Notes: generated by a model not told the origin, from the letters alone. A DNA stretch of 25,669 nt from Croceibacterium_A sp964439725 (GCA_964439725.1 CAYTPY010000020.1:1-25669); one strand, 5' to 3'. Positions 1-7,459 are shown, numbered from the stretch's first letter. Translations and numbers: made by a program.

Positions 1-1
1 T

Positions 2-640
2 GCGATGGAGCTCGTGGGCGAGCGCTGGTCGATGCTGATCATCCGCGAGCTGATGTTGGGCGGGCGGCGTTTCTCGGATCTGCGCGGCAGCCTGCCCGGC
101 ATTTCCGCCAAAGTTCTGACCGAGCGGCTGACGGGGCTCGAGCAGGCGGGCGTGTTGGTGAAGCGCAAGCTGCCGCCGCCGGCCGCAGTGCAAGTCTATG
201 AACTGACGGAGTGGGGGTACCACGCCGAGCCGGCGATCCAGGAGCTCGGCCGCTGGGCCGCGCGCTCGCCCGAGCACAACCCGCAGTTGCCGCTCTCACC
301 GGTCAGCCTGATGCTGTCGATGCGCACGATGATTCTACCAGACGAAGCGCGCAAGGTCGAAGGAGTGGTGGGCTTCGACATCGCGGGTGACGGCTTCCTG
401 GCCGAGCTGCGCGATGGAGAGCTGACGGTCCGCCGCGGCGATCCGGCCGAGGCGCAAGCGGTGTTCCGGATCCCGGTGGCGCTGCCGTTCCTGCGGGTGA
501 TCTACGGCAAGCAGCCGCTCGACGAGGCGCTCGACGAAGGGGTGCTGCAGGTGGAGGGGGACCTCGATCTGGCGCGCCGGTACTCGCGCATCTTCAGCTT
601 GCCGCCGAAAGTCGCTCCGCCCGGCGCGATGCCCGCCTGA
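2..640 (+). CDS. HxlR-family transcriptional regulator with C-terminal SCP2-like domain (5' partial)
   Basis: The protein opens within the signature of HxlR winged-helix regulators: MELVGERWSMLIIREL, then RRFSDLRGSLPGIS and LTERLTGLEQAGVL, covering roughly residues 1-75. HxlR proteins normally carry a few more N-terminal residues, including a conserved Cys, before this motif. The reading frame is open to the window edge (GCG precedes the ATG at position 5), so the true start is almost certainly outside the window and the ATG at 5 is an internal Met. Residues of about 100-200 (VVGFDIAGDGF, then LRVIYGKQPLDEALDEGVLQVEGD) resemble the SCP2/sterol-carrier-like domain fused to HxlR in a subgroup of actinobacterial and alphaproteobacterial regulators. 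The ligand is unknown. The next gene, cobS, begins 55 bases downstream on the same strand, but no functional link is evident. Confidence 0.85.
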   Translation, partial: AMELVGERWSMLIIRELMLGGRRFSDLRGSLPGISAKVLTERLTGLEQAGVLVKRKLPPPAAVQVYELTEWGYHAEPAIQELGRWAARSPEHNPQLPLSPVSLMLSMRTMILPDEARKVEGVVGFDIAGDGFLAELRDGELTVRRGDPAEAQAVFRIPVALPFLRVIYGKQPLDEALDEGVLQVEGDLDLARRYSRIFSLPPKVAPPGAMPA

Positions 641-695
641 AGGCGCTGGAATCGCGGTTGCAGCCCCCGATGAGGGCGTCTAGTCACCGCCGGCG

Positions 696-1679
696 ATGAA
701 CGAGATGACCAGCCACACGCCCCTGTCCGGAACCGCCATGGCCGCGCCCGACCGCGAAGTCGACGTGCGCGAGACCTTCGGCATCGACATCGACATGAAA
801 GTCCCGGCCTTTTCGGCAGCCGACGAGCGCGTGCCCGACATCGACGAGACGTACGTCTTCGATCCGGACACCACGCTGGCGATCCTCGCCGGCTTTGCGT
901 TCAACCGCCGCGTGATGGTGCAGGGCTACCATGGCACCGGCAAGTCAACTCACATCGAGCAGGTCGCGGCGCGGCTCAACTGGCCGTGCATCCGCATCAA
1001 CCTCGACGCGCACATCAGCCGCATCGACCTGATCGGGCGCGACGCGATCGTGCTGCGTGACGGGCTGCAGGTCACCGAGTTTCGGGAAGGCCTGCTGCCT
1101 TGGGCGCTGCAGCACCCGGTGGCGCTGGTATTCGATGAATACGATGCCGGCCGGCCTGACGTGATGTTCGTGATCCAGCGCGTGCTGGAGAACGAAGGCA
1201 AGCTGACGCTCCTCGACCAGAACCGCGTGATCCGCCCGAACCCGTACTTCCGCCTGTTCGCGACGGCCAACACGGTGGGCCTCGGCGACACCAGCGGGCT
1301 CTATCACGGCACGCAGGCGATCAACCAGGGCCAGATGGACCGCTGGAATATCGTCGTCGCGCTCAACTACCTGCCGGCCGAAACCGAGCAGAGCATCATC
1401 CAGGCCAAGACGAAAGCCTCCCCGAAGCTGGTCGCCGACATGGTCCGCGTGGCTGACCTGACTCGTCAGGGCTTTATCAACGGCGACATCTCGACCGTGA
1501 TGAGCCCACGCACGGTGATCACCTGGGCGCAGAACACCGAGATCTTCGGCGACCCCGGCTTCGCCTTCCGCCTGACCTTCCTCAACAAGTGCGACGAGGC
1601 GGAGCGGGTGCTGGTGGCGGAATACTACCAGCGCGTGTTTGGCGTGGAACTGCCTGAGAGCGTGGTGGCGAAGGCCTGA
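696..1679 (+). CDS. cobS: Cobaltochelatase subunit CobS (AAA+ ATPase)
   Basis: The 327-residue protein matches CobS, the AAA+ ATPase that works with CobT to drive cobalt insertion into hydrogenobyrinic acid a,c-diamide by CobN in aerobic cobalamin synthesis. Visible are the typical N-terminal segment with TFGIDIDMKVPAFS, Walker A GYHGTGKST (about residues 78-86), Walker B VALVFDEYDAG (about 145-155), and the sensor-1-like FRLFATANTVGLGDTSG near 205. The length is normal for the family. The start is uncertain: ATG at 696, 708 and 738 are in frame and none has a strong Shine-Dalgarno sequence; the longest is reported. CobT, commonly the next gene in alphaproteobacteria, does not follow; the next gene is convergent and unrelated. 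No other cobalamin gene lies in the window, so the partner subunits must be elsewhere. Confidence 0.92.
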   Translation: MNEMTSHTPLSGTAMAAPDREVDVRETFGIDIDMKVPAFSAADERVPDIDETYVFDPDTTLAILAGFAFNRRVMVQGYHGTGKSTHIEQVAARLNWPCIRINLDAHISRIDLIGRDAIVLRDGLQVTEFREGLLPWALQHPVALVFDEYDAGRPDVMFVIQRVLENEGKLTLLDQNRVIRPNPYFRLFATANTVGLGDTSGLYHGTQAINQGQMDRWNIVVALNYLPAETEQSIIQAKTKASPKLVADMVRVADLTRQGFINGDISTVMSPRTVITWAQNTEIFGDPGFAFRLTFLNKCDEAERVLVAEYYQRVFGVELPESVVAKA

Positions 1680-1695
1680 GCCGCGGCGCCTGTAT

Positions 1696-1720
1696 TCCCC
1701 TCCCTCAAAGCGGGAGGGGA
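1696..1720. terminator. GC-rich hairpin between convergent cobS and dioxygenase genes
   Basis: A perfect 9-bp stem TCCCCTCCC (1696-1704) pairs with GGGAGGGGA (1712-1720) across a 7-base loop. It lies 17 bases after the cobS stop codon, in the convergent gap. There is no T-run on either strand, so it is not a textbook intrinsic terminator. It may limit read-through from both sides, or be one copy of the CCCCTCCC/GGGAGGGG intergenic element that is frequent in sphingomonad genomes. Confidence 0.45.
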
Positions 1721-1738
1721 GACATCACGGCTTACCCG

Positions 1739-1823
1739 ACTGGAGTCTCAGATCGGCTGGAGCTCTCGGGTGGCTAGAACCCACTGGAGTCTGGCTTCCG
1801 CGGGAATGACGAAGGGAATGAGA
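1739..1823. repeat. Degenerate intergenic repeat with GCGGGAATGACG-type end
   Basis: The sequence ACTGGAGTCT occurs twice, at 1739-1748 and 1783-1792. The second copy runs into CTTCCGCGGGAATGACG. This resembles degraded copies of the widespread alphaproteobacterial intergenic repeat whose end reads GCGGGAATGACG. GGGT (1768-1771) and ACCC (1779-1782) could form a small stem between the two copies. No ORF here is credible. The mobility mechanism and copy number cannot be judged from one window. Confidence 0.4.
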
Positions 1824-1843
1824 AGGAGCCGCTGCGGTTCTTG

Positions 1844-2761
1844 CTAGCTTCCTGCCTTCGCACCCTCCGCCATCATCTGCAGGCTCAGCCCGGCGGGAAT
1901 CGCGCTCTGGTCCTCACCCGCCTCGTTGATCGTGGCGCGGCGCATGTCGCGTTTGTGGTGGTGGTAGTCGTACTCGGTGCCGCGGTGGAGGGTGCAGCGG
2001 TTGTCCCAGATGAGGATGTCGCCCGTCCGCCATTTGTGCGCGTAGATGAATTGCGGCTGCGTGGCGAAGGCGATCAGCTCTTCGAGCAGAGCGGCGCTTT
2101 CGGCTTCGTCCATGCCGACGATGCATTGGGTGTGCGCGCCGACGAACAGGGCGGGTCGACCCGAGGCGCTGATACGGACCACCGGGTGCTCGGCGCGCAT
2201 GTAGGGCGCGAGGGGATGGGCGGAATCGTCGACCTCGGCGCCGGCCTTGCGGCGGCTGTGGAAGTAGTTGTGGCGGGCGGTGAGGCCTTCGACGCGGTCC
2301 TTCAGCCGCTGTGGAAGCGCGTCGTAGACGGCGCGCATGTCGATCGTTTCGGTCGCGCCGCCTACGGGCGTTACGATCACGCCGCGCAGCATCGACCACT
2401 TGCTCGGCAAGTCGTTGAAGGAGCTGTCGGCGTGGAACAGCTCGTTACCCTTCGAGATCTTCGCGCGGGGCGAATCGGGCGACATGATCTCCCCGTCAGG
2501 GTCGAGGTTGGACACGTCGTAGAGACCGAAGGCTACCCGGCCGCCGTTGTGCGGCTTGTTGCCTGGGAGCTCGAGCGGGCCGAAGGCGCGCGCGAAGGCA
2601 AGGTGCTGTTCATCGTCGATATGGCTTTGCCCGCGAATGCACAGGACCGCGTGTTCGCGCATCAGATCTTCGAGCAGGGCAACCAGCGCCTCGTCGGGCC
2701 GCGCGACGTCGACGCCGCTGAGTTCTGCGCCGAACAGCGGATGCAATTTGCCGACTCCCAT
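1844..2761 (-). CDS. TfdA/TauD-family Fe(II)/2-oxoglutarate-dependent dioxygenase
   Basis: The 305-residue protein belongs to the TauD/TfdA family. These enzymes hydroxylate substrates such as taurine, alkyl sulfates or phenoxyacetates at an Fe(II) centre, consuming O2 and 2-oxoglutarate. The metal triad is visible: H110 and D112 in ELFHADSSF, and H259 in WDNRCTLHRGTEYD. The 2-oxoglutarate-binding Arg is R274 or R275 in DMRRATIN. Segments such as SSFNDLPSKWSML, DMRAVYDALP and IWDNRCTLHRG resemble TfdA (2,4-D dioxygenase) more than taurine dioxygenase, but substrate cannot be assigned from this; many TfdA-like proteins act on other aryloxy or unknown acids. The ATG at 2761 has an AGGAG about 10 bases upstream. 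The gene is convergent with cobS and divergent from the PBP gene, so it is a single-gene unit. A 14-bp palindrome sits 19 bases upstream of the start, suggesting repressor control. Confidence 0.88.
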   Translation of the reverse strand: MGVGKLHPLFGAELSGVDVARPDEALVALLEDLMREHAVLCIRGQSHIDDEQHLAFARAFGPLELPGNKPHNGGRVAFGLYDVSNLDPDGEIMSPDSPRAKISKGNELFHADSSFNDLPSKWSMLRGVIVTPVGGATETIDMRAVYDALPQRLKDRVEGLTARHNYFHSRRKAGAEVDDSAHPLAPYMRAEHPVVRISASGRPALFVGAHTQCIVGMDEAESAALLEELIAFATQPQFIYAHKWRTGDILIWDNRCTLHRGTEYDYHHHKRDMRRATINEAGEDQSAIPAGLSLQMMAEGAKAGS

Positions 2762-2779
2762 GCCTGTCGCTCCTGAAAC

Positions 2780-2793
2780 GTTAGCATGCTAAC
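2780..2793. promoter_or_regulatory. 14-bp perfect palindrome upstream of the dioxygenase (candidate operator)
   Basis: GTTAGCATGCTAAC is a perfect dyad, 19 bases upstream of the dioxygenase start and 78 bases from the divergent PBP start. On the minus strand a weak promoter-like pair, TTGAAG and TACAGA separated by 18 bases, would place the palindrome just after the -10. That is a typical repressor position. Symmetric sites of this size fit dimeric winged-helix regulators such as MarR or HxlR types. The regulator is not identifiable from the window. Confidence 0.5.
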
Positions 2794-2870
2794 TAGTCTG
2801 TACCGAACTTGCCTGCAAGACTTCAACAAAGGGCTCGCCAGCTCTGTGTTGGCAAAGTAATACAGTGGCT

Positions 2871-5027
2871 ATGGGCATCTGGGGCCGGTCGAGGTTGGCG
2901 GAACGCAGGGAGGAGTCTGGTGCGCGTAGCCACTGGGAAGACGTGCCTTATTCCCCACTCTACGACGAAGAAGGCCCGGGTGATCCCGAGTTCGGTGCCT
3001 GGCTGGACGACAAGCTTGGGCTGAGGTCTCAGCCCGAACCCGCGTCGGCGGCCATATGGGCGGGGCGAACCCGCGGCTGGTGGATCAAGCGCGGCCTGCT
3101 CGCCTTGCTGCTGCTGTTCCTGCTGTTGCTCGCGTGGCTGGCGATCACCGCCCCGCTGTCGAAGTCGCTGCAACCGGTGGTGCCGCCGCAGCTCACTTTG
3201 CTCGCCGCCGACGGCACGCCGATCGCGCGAAACGGCGCCGTTGTCGATACGCCGGTCCAGGTAGAGCAACTGCCGCCTCACGTCATCAACGCCTTCCTGG
3301 CCATCGAGGACCGCCGCTTTTACAGCCACTGGGGCATCGATCCGCGGGGCATCGCCCGCGCGGCGTGGTCGAACCTGACCAGTGGCCGCACCCAGGGCGG
3401 CAGCACGATCACGCAGCAGCTCGCCAAGTTCACGTTCCTCAACTCCGAGCAGAACCTCGGCCGCAAGGCGCGCGAGGCGCTGATTGCGCTGTGGCTCGAG
3501 GCCTGGCTGAGCAAGGACGAGATCCTCGAGCGGTACCTGTCGAACGCTTATTTCGGCGACAACGTCTATGGCCTGCGCGCGGCCTCGTTGCATTACTTCT
3601 ATCGAAGGCCGGAGAACCTGAAGCCGGAGCAGGCGGCGATGCTGGCTGGGCTGCTGCAGGCGCCTTCGCGCCTGGCGCCGACCAACAACCCGGCGCTGGC
3701 CGAGCGGCGCATGCGGCTGGTGCTGCGCTCGATGGTCGACGCCGGCTATATGAGCGAGGCCGAGGCCGCGGCTCTGCCGACGCCCCAAGTCGACGTGCGC
3801 ACCAAGAACGACCTGCCGACCGGCACTTACTTCGCCGACTGGGCGCTGCCGGAAGCGCGCCGGCTGACCCGCACCAGCTACTCTAGCCAGACGGTGCGGA
3901 CCACGCTCGACTCGCGCCTTCAGACCGCAGCACGCCATGCGGTCGAGCGGGCTCCGCTCGGCGATGCACAAGTGGCGCTGGTTGCGATGCGGCCCAATGG
4001 CCAAGTCGTCGCGATGATCGGCGGCACCGACTACGCGAAGTCGCCGTTCAACCGCGCGACCCAGGCGCGGCGGCAGCCGGGTTCGACCTTCAAGCTGTTC
4101 GTCTATCTCGCGGCTCTGAACGAGGGGTGGGATCCCGATGATAGGATCTCCAATTTGCCGATCGAGCAGGGCTCGTATCGCCCGCGCAATGTCAGCGGGA
4201 CTTATTCCGAATCGATCACCCTGGCCGATGCCTTCGCGCAGTCGAGCAACGTCGCCGCGGTACGGCTGATGGCGGAAGTCGGCGACGACGAGGTGATCCG
4301 TATGGCGCGCGACCTCGGCGTCCGCTCCGCCCTCGACGACGGCGATCCGAGCTTGGCGCTCGGCACTTCCACGATGACGCTGATGGAGCTGACGGCTGCT
4401 TATGCCGGCGTCGCCGCCAACCGCTTCCCGGTCAAACCGACCGCGGTCCCCGGTGCGGAGCCTGGCTGGCTGGGCCGCTGGTTCGACGGCATGGACAGCC
4501 TTCCCGGTCAAGCCCACGACAACATCGAAGCGATGCTGCGCCGGGCGGTCAACAACGGCACCGGCCGCGCCGCGATGCTGTCGAGCCCGAACTTCGGCAA
4601 GACCGGCACGACCCAGGACAACCGCGATGCGCTCTTCGTCGGCTACGCCGGGGGCCTGGTGGTTGGCGTCTGGGTAGGGAACGACGACAACACTCCGCTC
4701 GACGGCGTCTATGGCGGCGGCGTGCCGGCGCGGATCTGGAAGGATTTCATGCAGCAGGCCCATGGTCAGCGCCGCGCTCCTGCACCGCGCCCAGCCGAGA
4801 GCCCCGATCCGGACGGTCCGGTGCAGCCGCAGGACGTGCCTGCCCTGGAGAACCTGCCAATCGGCGATACCAGCGTGCAGATCCGCGAGAGCGGAGCAGT
4901 GCTCTCCACCGACATTCGCGGGGTACCGTTCGACGTGACGCTCGACCAGAACGGCATCCGCATTGACCCCGCGCGCAACCGCGAACGCGAAGTGGCGGAA
5001 GAGCCGGCCCCGGCGCCGGTCCCTTAA
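2871..5027 (+). CDS. Class A penicillin-binding protein 1 (bifunctional transglycosylase/transpeptidase)
   Basis: This bifunctional murein synthase polymerises lipid II and cross-links stem peptides at the inner membrane. Numbering is from a GTG at 2865; the in-frame ATG at 2871 is preferred as a start, although neither has a clear ribosome binding site. Domains in order: a charged cytoplasmic N-terminus (about 1-75), one membrane helix (about 77-96, LLALLLLFLLLLAWLAI), and a GT51 glycosyltransferase domain (about 125-300). The GT51 domain has catalytic E148 in EDRRFYSHWGIDPRG and the GGSTITQQLAK motif. The transpeptidase domain (about 345-630) has SxxK at S407-K410 (PGSTFK), SxN at S460-N462 and KTGT at 579-582. 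The Pro/Ala-rich C-terminal tail, about 85 residues, has no recognised domain. Total length is in the usual PBP1a/1b range. The gene is divergent from the dioxygenase and converges tail-to-tail with truA, the two stop codons overlapping by a few bases. Confidence 0.93.
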   Translation: MGIWGRSRLAERREESGARSHWEDVPYSPLYDEEGPGDPEFGAWLDDKLGLRSQPEPASAAIWAGRTRGWWIKRGLLALLLLFLLLLAWLAITAPLSKSLQPVVPPQLTLLAADGTPIARNGAVVDTPVQVEQLPPHVINAFLAIEDRRFYSHWGIDPRGIARAAWSNLTSGRTQGGSTITQQLAKFTFLNSEQNLGRKAREALIALWLEAWLSKDEILERYLSNAYFGDNVYGLRAASLHYFYRRPENLKPEQAAMLAGLLQAPSRLAPTNNPALAERRMRLVLRSMVDAGYMSEAEAAALPTPQVDVRTKNDLPTGTYFADWALPEARRLTRTSYSSQTVRTTLDSRLQTAARHAVERAPLGDAQVALVAMRPNGQVVAMIGGTDYAKSPFNRATQARRQPGSTFKLFVYLAALNEGWDPDDRISNLPIEQGSYRPRNVSGTYSESITLADAFAQSSNVAAVRLMAEVGDDEVIRMARDLGVRSALDDGDPSLALGTSTMTLMELTAAYAGVAANRFPVKPTAVPGAEPGWLGRWFDGMDSLPGQAHDNIEAMLRRAVNNGTGRAAMLSSPNFGKTGTTQDNRDALFVGYAGGLVVGVWVGNDDNTPLDGVYGGGVPARIWKDFMQQAHGQRRAPAPRPAESPDPDGPVQPQDVPALENLPIGDTSVQIRESGAVLSTDIRGVPFDVTLDQNGIRIDPARNREREVAEEPAPAPVP

Positions 5028-5770
5028 TCCGCCGGGTATGTCGCCGCGACGAAGTAAAGGCCTTCAGCCGGTGCATTGAGCCCGAGCGCCGCGCGGTCGC
5101 GCGCGGCCAGCGCCTCCGCCACCTGCTCTTCGCGCCACTGGCCAAGGCCCACTAGCGCCAGCGTGCCCACCATCGAGCGCACCTGGTGGTGCAGGAAGCT
5201 GCGTGCCTCGGCTTCGATGAGCACGTGCTCTCCCTCACGCCGAACTGCCAGCCGGTCGAGCGTCTTGACCGGATCGTTGGCTTGGCAGTGAACCGAGCGA
5301 AAGGTGGTGAAGTCATGCCGCCCGACCAGCGCTTGGGCGGCCCGGTGCATCGCCTCGGCATCGATCGGCCGCGTGACCTGCCAGGCGCGGCCGCGCTCCA
5401 GCGTCAGCGGTGCGCGGCGGTTGACGATGCGGTAGAGATATCGGCGCCCCAGGCACGAGAACCGCGCGTGCCAGTCGTCCGGTTTCGCCTCGCACTTGAG
5501 CACCGCCACTGGATCCGGCCGCAGGCGGGCGTTAAGCGCTTCCATCAGCCGGAACGGCGCGATGTCCTTCGCGATGTCGACGTGGCTGACCATCGCCAGC
5601 GCATGGACTCCGCTGTCGGTGCGTCCGGCGCTGTGCATCGTCACCGTCTCACCGGTTACTTCAGAGACCGCGCGCTCGACCGAGGCCTGCACCGACGGCC
5701 CATGGTCCTGCCGCTGCAGGCCCATGAACGGGCCGCCGTCGAACTCGAGTGTGAGCGCGAAGCGGGTCAC
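5024..5770 (-). CDS. truA: tRNA pseudouridine(38-40) synthase TruA
   Basis: TruA isomerises uridines 38-40 in the anticodon arm of many tRNAs. The signature SAGRTDSGVHALA carries the catalytic Asp, D52 in this numbering. Other family blocks are LTLEFDGGPFMGLQRQ at the N-terminus, WHARFSCLGRRYLYRI in the middle, and the C-terminal SFLHHQVRSMVGTL. I place the start at the GTG at 5770, giving 248 residues, because an AGGGAAAGG Shine-Dalgarno lies about 5 bases upstream and the protein then begins with the conserved first strand. The frame is open 18 codons further to 5824, but that extension is encoded by an intergenic repeat and is not credible. The gene lies 100 bases downstream of fmt on the same strand, the usual fmt-truA order in alphaproteobacteria. 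Confidence 0.93.
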   Translation of the reverse strand: MTRFALTLEFDGGPFMGLQRQDHGPSVQASVERAVSEVTGETVTMHSAGRTDSGVHALAMVSHVDIAKDIAPFRLMEALNARLRPDPVAVLKCEAKPDDWHARFSCLGRRYLYRIVNRRAPLTLERGRAWQVTRPIDAEAMHRAAQALVGRHDFTTFRSVHCQANDPVKTLDRLAVRREGEHVLIEAEARSFLHHQVRSMVGTLALVGLGQWREEQVAEALAARDRAALGLNAPAEGLYFVAATYPAD

Positions 5771-5799
5771 AAACCTTTCCCTTCGGCCGCAGGCGGCGC

Positions 5800-5858
5800 G
5801 GCAATCCGAGGCCGTAGCGAGCATCGCTGTGGATTGCCTTGCTTCGCTCGCAATGACG
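5800..5858. repeat. Intergenic palindromic repeat between fmt and truA
   Basis: GGCAATCC (5800-5807) and GGATTGCC (5831-5838) form the outer arms of a hairpin. AGCGA (5816-5820) and TCGCT (5824-5828) form an inner perfect stem with a 3-base loop. The right side continues to TTGCTTCGCTCGCAATGACG, which matches the widespread bacterial intergenic repeat usually read as GTCATTGCGAGCGAAGC..AATCCA. It fills most of the 100-base gap between the fmt stop and the truA start, and it generates a spurious 18-codon N-terminal extension of truA. Confidence 0.7.
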
Positions 5859-5870
5859 ACCGGAAAGAGA

Positions 5871-6776
5871 TCACCTAAGCACCATCCCCGCCGGCACCGC
5901 TTTCCCGCGCAGGAAATCCTCCACTGCCATCGCCGGCTTGCCTGCGCGCTGTACCGTGAGCGGCCGGATCGCAGCGTCGCCGCAAGCGACGGTCAACTCT
6001 TCGTCCAGCACCGTGCCGGGCGCGCCGTTGACGCCGATGACCCGCGCCTTCAGGACCTTGATCCGTTCACCGTCGAGTTCGAACCACGAGCCGGGGAACG
6101 GGGCGAAGGCGCGCACTTCCCGCTCGATCAACTCGGCCGGCTTGGTCCAGTCGATCCGGCTTTCGGCCTTGTCGATCTTCGCCGCATATGTAGCGCCCAG
6201 ATCGGTTTGCGGTTCGGGCTTGAGCTGGTCGATCTGCGCCAGCGTCTCGACCATCAGCCGGGCGCCGATCTCTGCCAGTTCGGCATGCAGCTCGCCGCTG
6301 GTCTTGTCCTCCACCGGCACCCGCGCGGCGGCTAGCATGGGGCCGGTATCGAGTCCGCGCTCCATACGCATGATGGTGACGCCGGTCACGTGATCGCCGG
6401 CGAGGATCGCGCGCTGGATCGGCGCCGCTCCGCGCCAGCGCGGCAGCAGACTGGCATGCACATTGAGGCAGCCCATCGCCGGCGCTTCCAGGATCGGTTG
6501 CGGCAGGATCAGCCCGTAAGCGACGACCACCGCCACCTCGGGCTCGAGAGCGAGGAACTCGGCCTGGGCATCAAGGTCGCGCAGGCCGAGCGGATGCCGC
6601 ACTTCGATACCCAGCGCCTCGGCAGCGCGCTGGACCGGCGAAGGCTGCAACTGCTTGCCGCGGCCGGCGGGTCGCGGTGGTTGGCTGTAGACTGCGACAA
6701 CCTCGTGCCCCGCCTCGTGGAGGGCGTGGAGCGTCGGCACGGAAAAGTCCGGTGTGCCCATGAAGACTACGCGCAT
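5871..6776 (-). CDS. fmt: Methionyl-tRNA formyltransferase
   Basis: Fmt transfers the formyl group of 10-formyl-THF to Met-tRNA(fMet) for translation initiation. With the start at 6776 the protein is 301 residues and begins MRVVFMGTPDFSVPTLHAL, the canonical N-terminus. The catalytic triad is visible as N105, H107 and D143 in LNVHASLLPRWRGAAP and MERGLDTGPM. The C-terminal OB-like tRNA-binding domain occupies about residues 205-300. The frame stays open 19 more codons to 6833, but that extension (MSKPVHRPFDRLRANGSGF) is the translation of an intergenic repeat and should be excluded. The Shine-Dalgarno upstream of the chosen start is weak (GGGG about 4 bases away). The gene is followed by truA on the same strand and is divergent from recR, with only 86 bases between the starts. 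def, its usual partner, lies nearby on the opposite strand. Confidence 0.95.
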   Translation of the reverse strand: MRVVFMGTPDFSVPTLHALHEAGHEVVAVYSQPPRPAGRGKQLQPSPVQRAAEALGIEVRHPLGLRDLDAQAEFLALEPEVAVVVAYGLILPQPILEAPAMGCLNVHASLLPRWRGAAPIQRAILAGDHVTGVTIMRMERGLDTGPMLAAARVPVEDKTSGELHAELAEIGARLMVETLAQIDQLKPEPQTDLGATYAAKIDKAESRIDWTKPAELIEREVRAFAPFPGSWFELDGERIKVLKARVIGVNGAPGTVLDEELTVACGDAAIRPLTVQRAGKPAMAVEDFLRGKAVPAGMVLR

Positions 6777-6784
6777 AAACCCCG

Positions 6785-6850
6785 ATCCGTTCGCCCTGAG
6801 CCTGTCGAAGGGCCTATGCACGGGCTTCGACAAGCTCGGCCCGAACGGAT
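6785..6850. repeat. FDRLRANG-type palindromic repeat between fmt and recR
   Basis: Two imperfect inverted arms of 29 bases (6785-6813 and 6822-6850) share ATCCGTTCG at their ends and GTCGAAG near the centre, around an 8-base loop. This is the well-known bacterial repeat that reads TTCGACAAGCTCAGGGCGAACGG in other genomes and is often mistranslated as FDRLRANG, exactly as happens here upstream of fmt. It occupies 66 of the 86 bases between the two divergent start codons. The recR Shine-Dalgarno (AAGGG) begins immediately outside the right arm. Confidence 0.85.
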
Positions 6851-6862
6851 AAGGGCATAGCG

Positions 6863-7459
6863 ATGGCTTCTCAGGAAATCGAGGCGCTGGCGGGAGCGCT
6901 CGCCCGGTTGCCGGGACTAGGCCCGCGATCGGCGCGGCGCGCGGTGCTGTGGCTGGTCAAGCGGCGCGAGACCGCGCTGGTTCAGCTTCTCGAAGCGATC
7001 ACCACGGTGCGCGAGCTCCTCGTCGAGTGCGGAAATTGCGGCAACGTCGATACCCAGGACCCCTGCGGTATCTGCGCCGACCTGCGCCGCGATCCGCGCA
7101 GTTTGTGCGTGGTCGAGGACGTCGCCGATCTGTGGGCGCTTGATCGGGCGCGGCTGTTCACCGGGCGCTACCACGTGCTGGGGGGGCGGCTTTCCGCGCT
7201 CGAAGGCGTCGGCCCCGAAGACCTCACCATCGGCCGGCTGATCGAGCGGGTGGCTGAAGGCGGCATCGACGAGGTGGTGCTGGCGATGAACGCCACACTC
7301 GAAGGGCAGACCACCGCGCACTACATCGCCGAACGGCTCGAAGCTTATCCGGTGCGCCTGACCCAGCTCGCCCACGGCCTGCCCGTGGGGGGCGAGCTCG
7401 ACTATCTCGACGAGGGCACTCTGGCTCAAGCCCTGCGGGCCCGGCGGCCGGTGGGATGA
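6863..7459 (+). CDS. recR: Recombination protein RecR
   Basis: RecR acts with RecF and RecO to load RecA onto gapped DNA. The 198-residue length is typical. It has an N-terminal helix-hairpin-helix with LARLPGLGPRSARRAVLWL (residues 13-31), a four-Cys zinc finger CGNCGNVDTQDPCGIC (about 56-71), and a Toprim domain beginning LCVVEDVADLWALDR and continuing through VLAMNATLEGQTTAHYIAERL. The C-terminus LAHGLPVGGELDYLDEGTLAQAL is the family-typical Walker-B-like end. The ATG at 6863 is preceded by AAGGG at 8 bases. The next gene overlaps by the ATGA of the stop region, indicating translational coupling. dnaX and the YbaB/EbfC gene, frequent recR neighbours in other bacteria, are not in this window. 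Confidence 0.95.
   Translation: MASQEIEALAGALARLPGLGPRSARRAVLWLVKRRETALVQLLEAITTVRELLVECGNCGNVDTQDPCGICADLRRDPRSLCVVEDVADLWALDRARLFTGRYHVLGGRLSALEGVGPEDLTIGRLIERVAEGGIDEVVLAMNATLEGQTTAHYIAERLEAYPVRLTQLAHGLPVGGELDYLDEGTLAQALRARRPVG

Noticed and set aside
1841..2776. Long plus-strand ORF antisense to the dioxygenase
   Set aside because: It mirrors the dioxygenase gene on the other strand in GC-rich DNA, and its composition lacks any family motif, while the minus-strand frame has a full catalytic triad.
2823..4763. 646-codon minus-strand ORF opposite the PBP gene
   Set aside because: It is rich in Arg, Gly and Ala with no domain. The plus strand encodes all GT51 and transpeptidase motifs, so this is a shadow ORF.
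6777..6833. N-terminal 19 residues of a longer Fmt
   Set aside because: They are the translation of an FDRLRANG-type repeat; conserved Fmt sequence begins at 6776.
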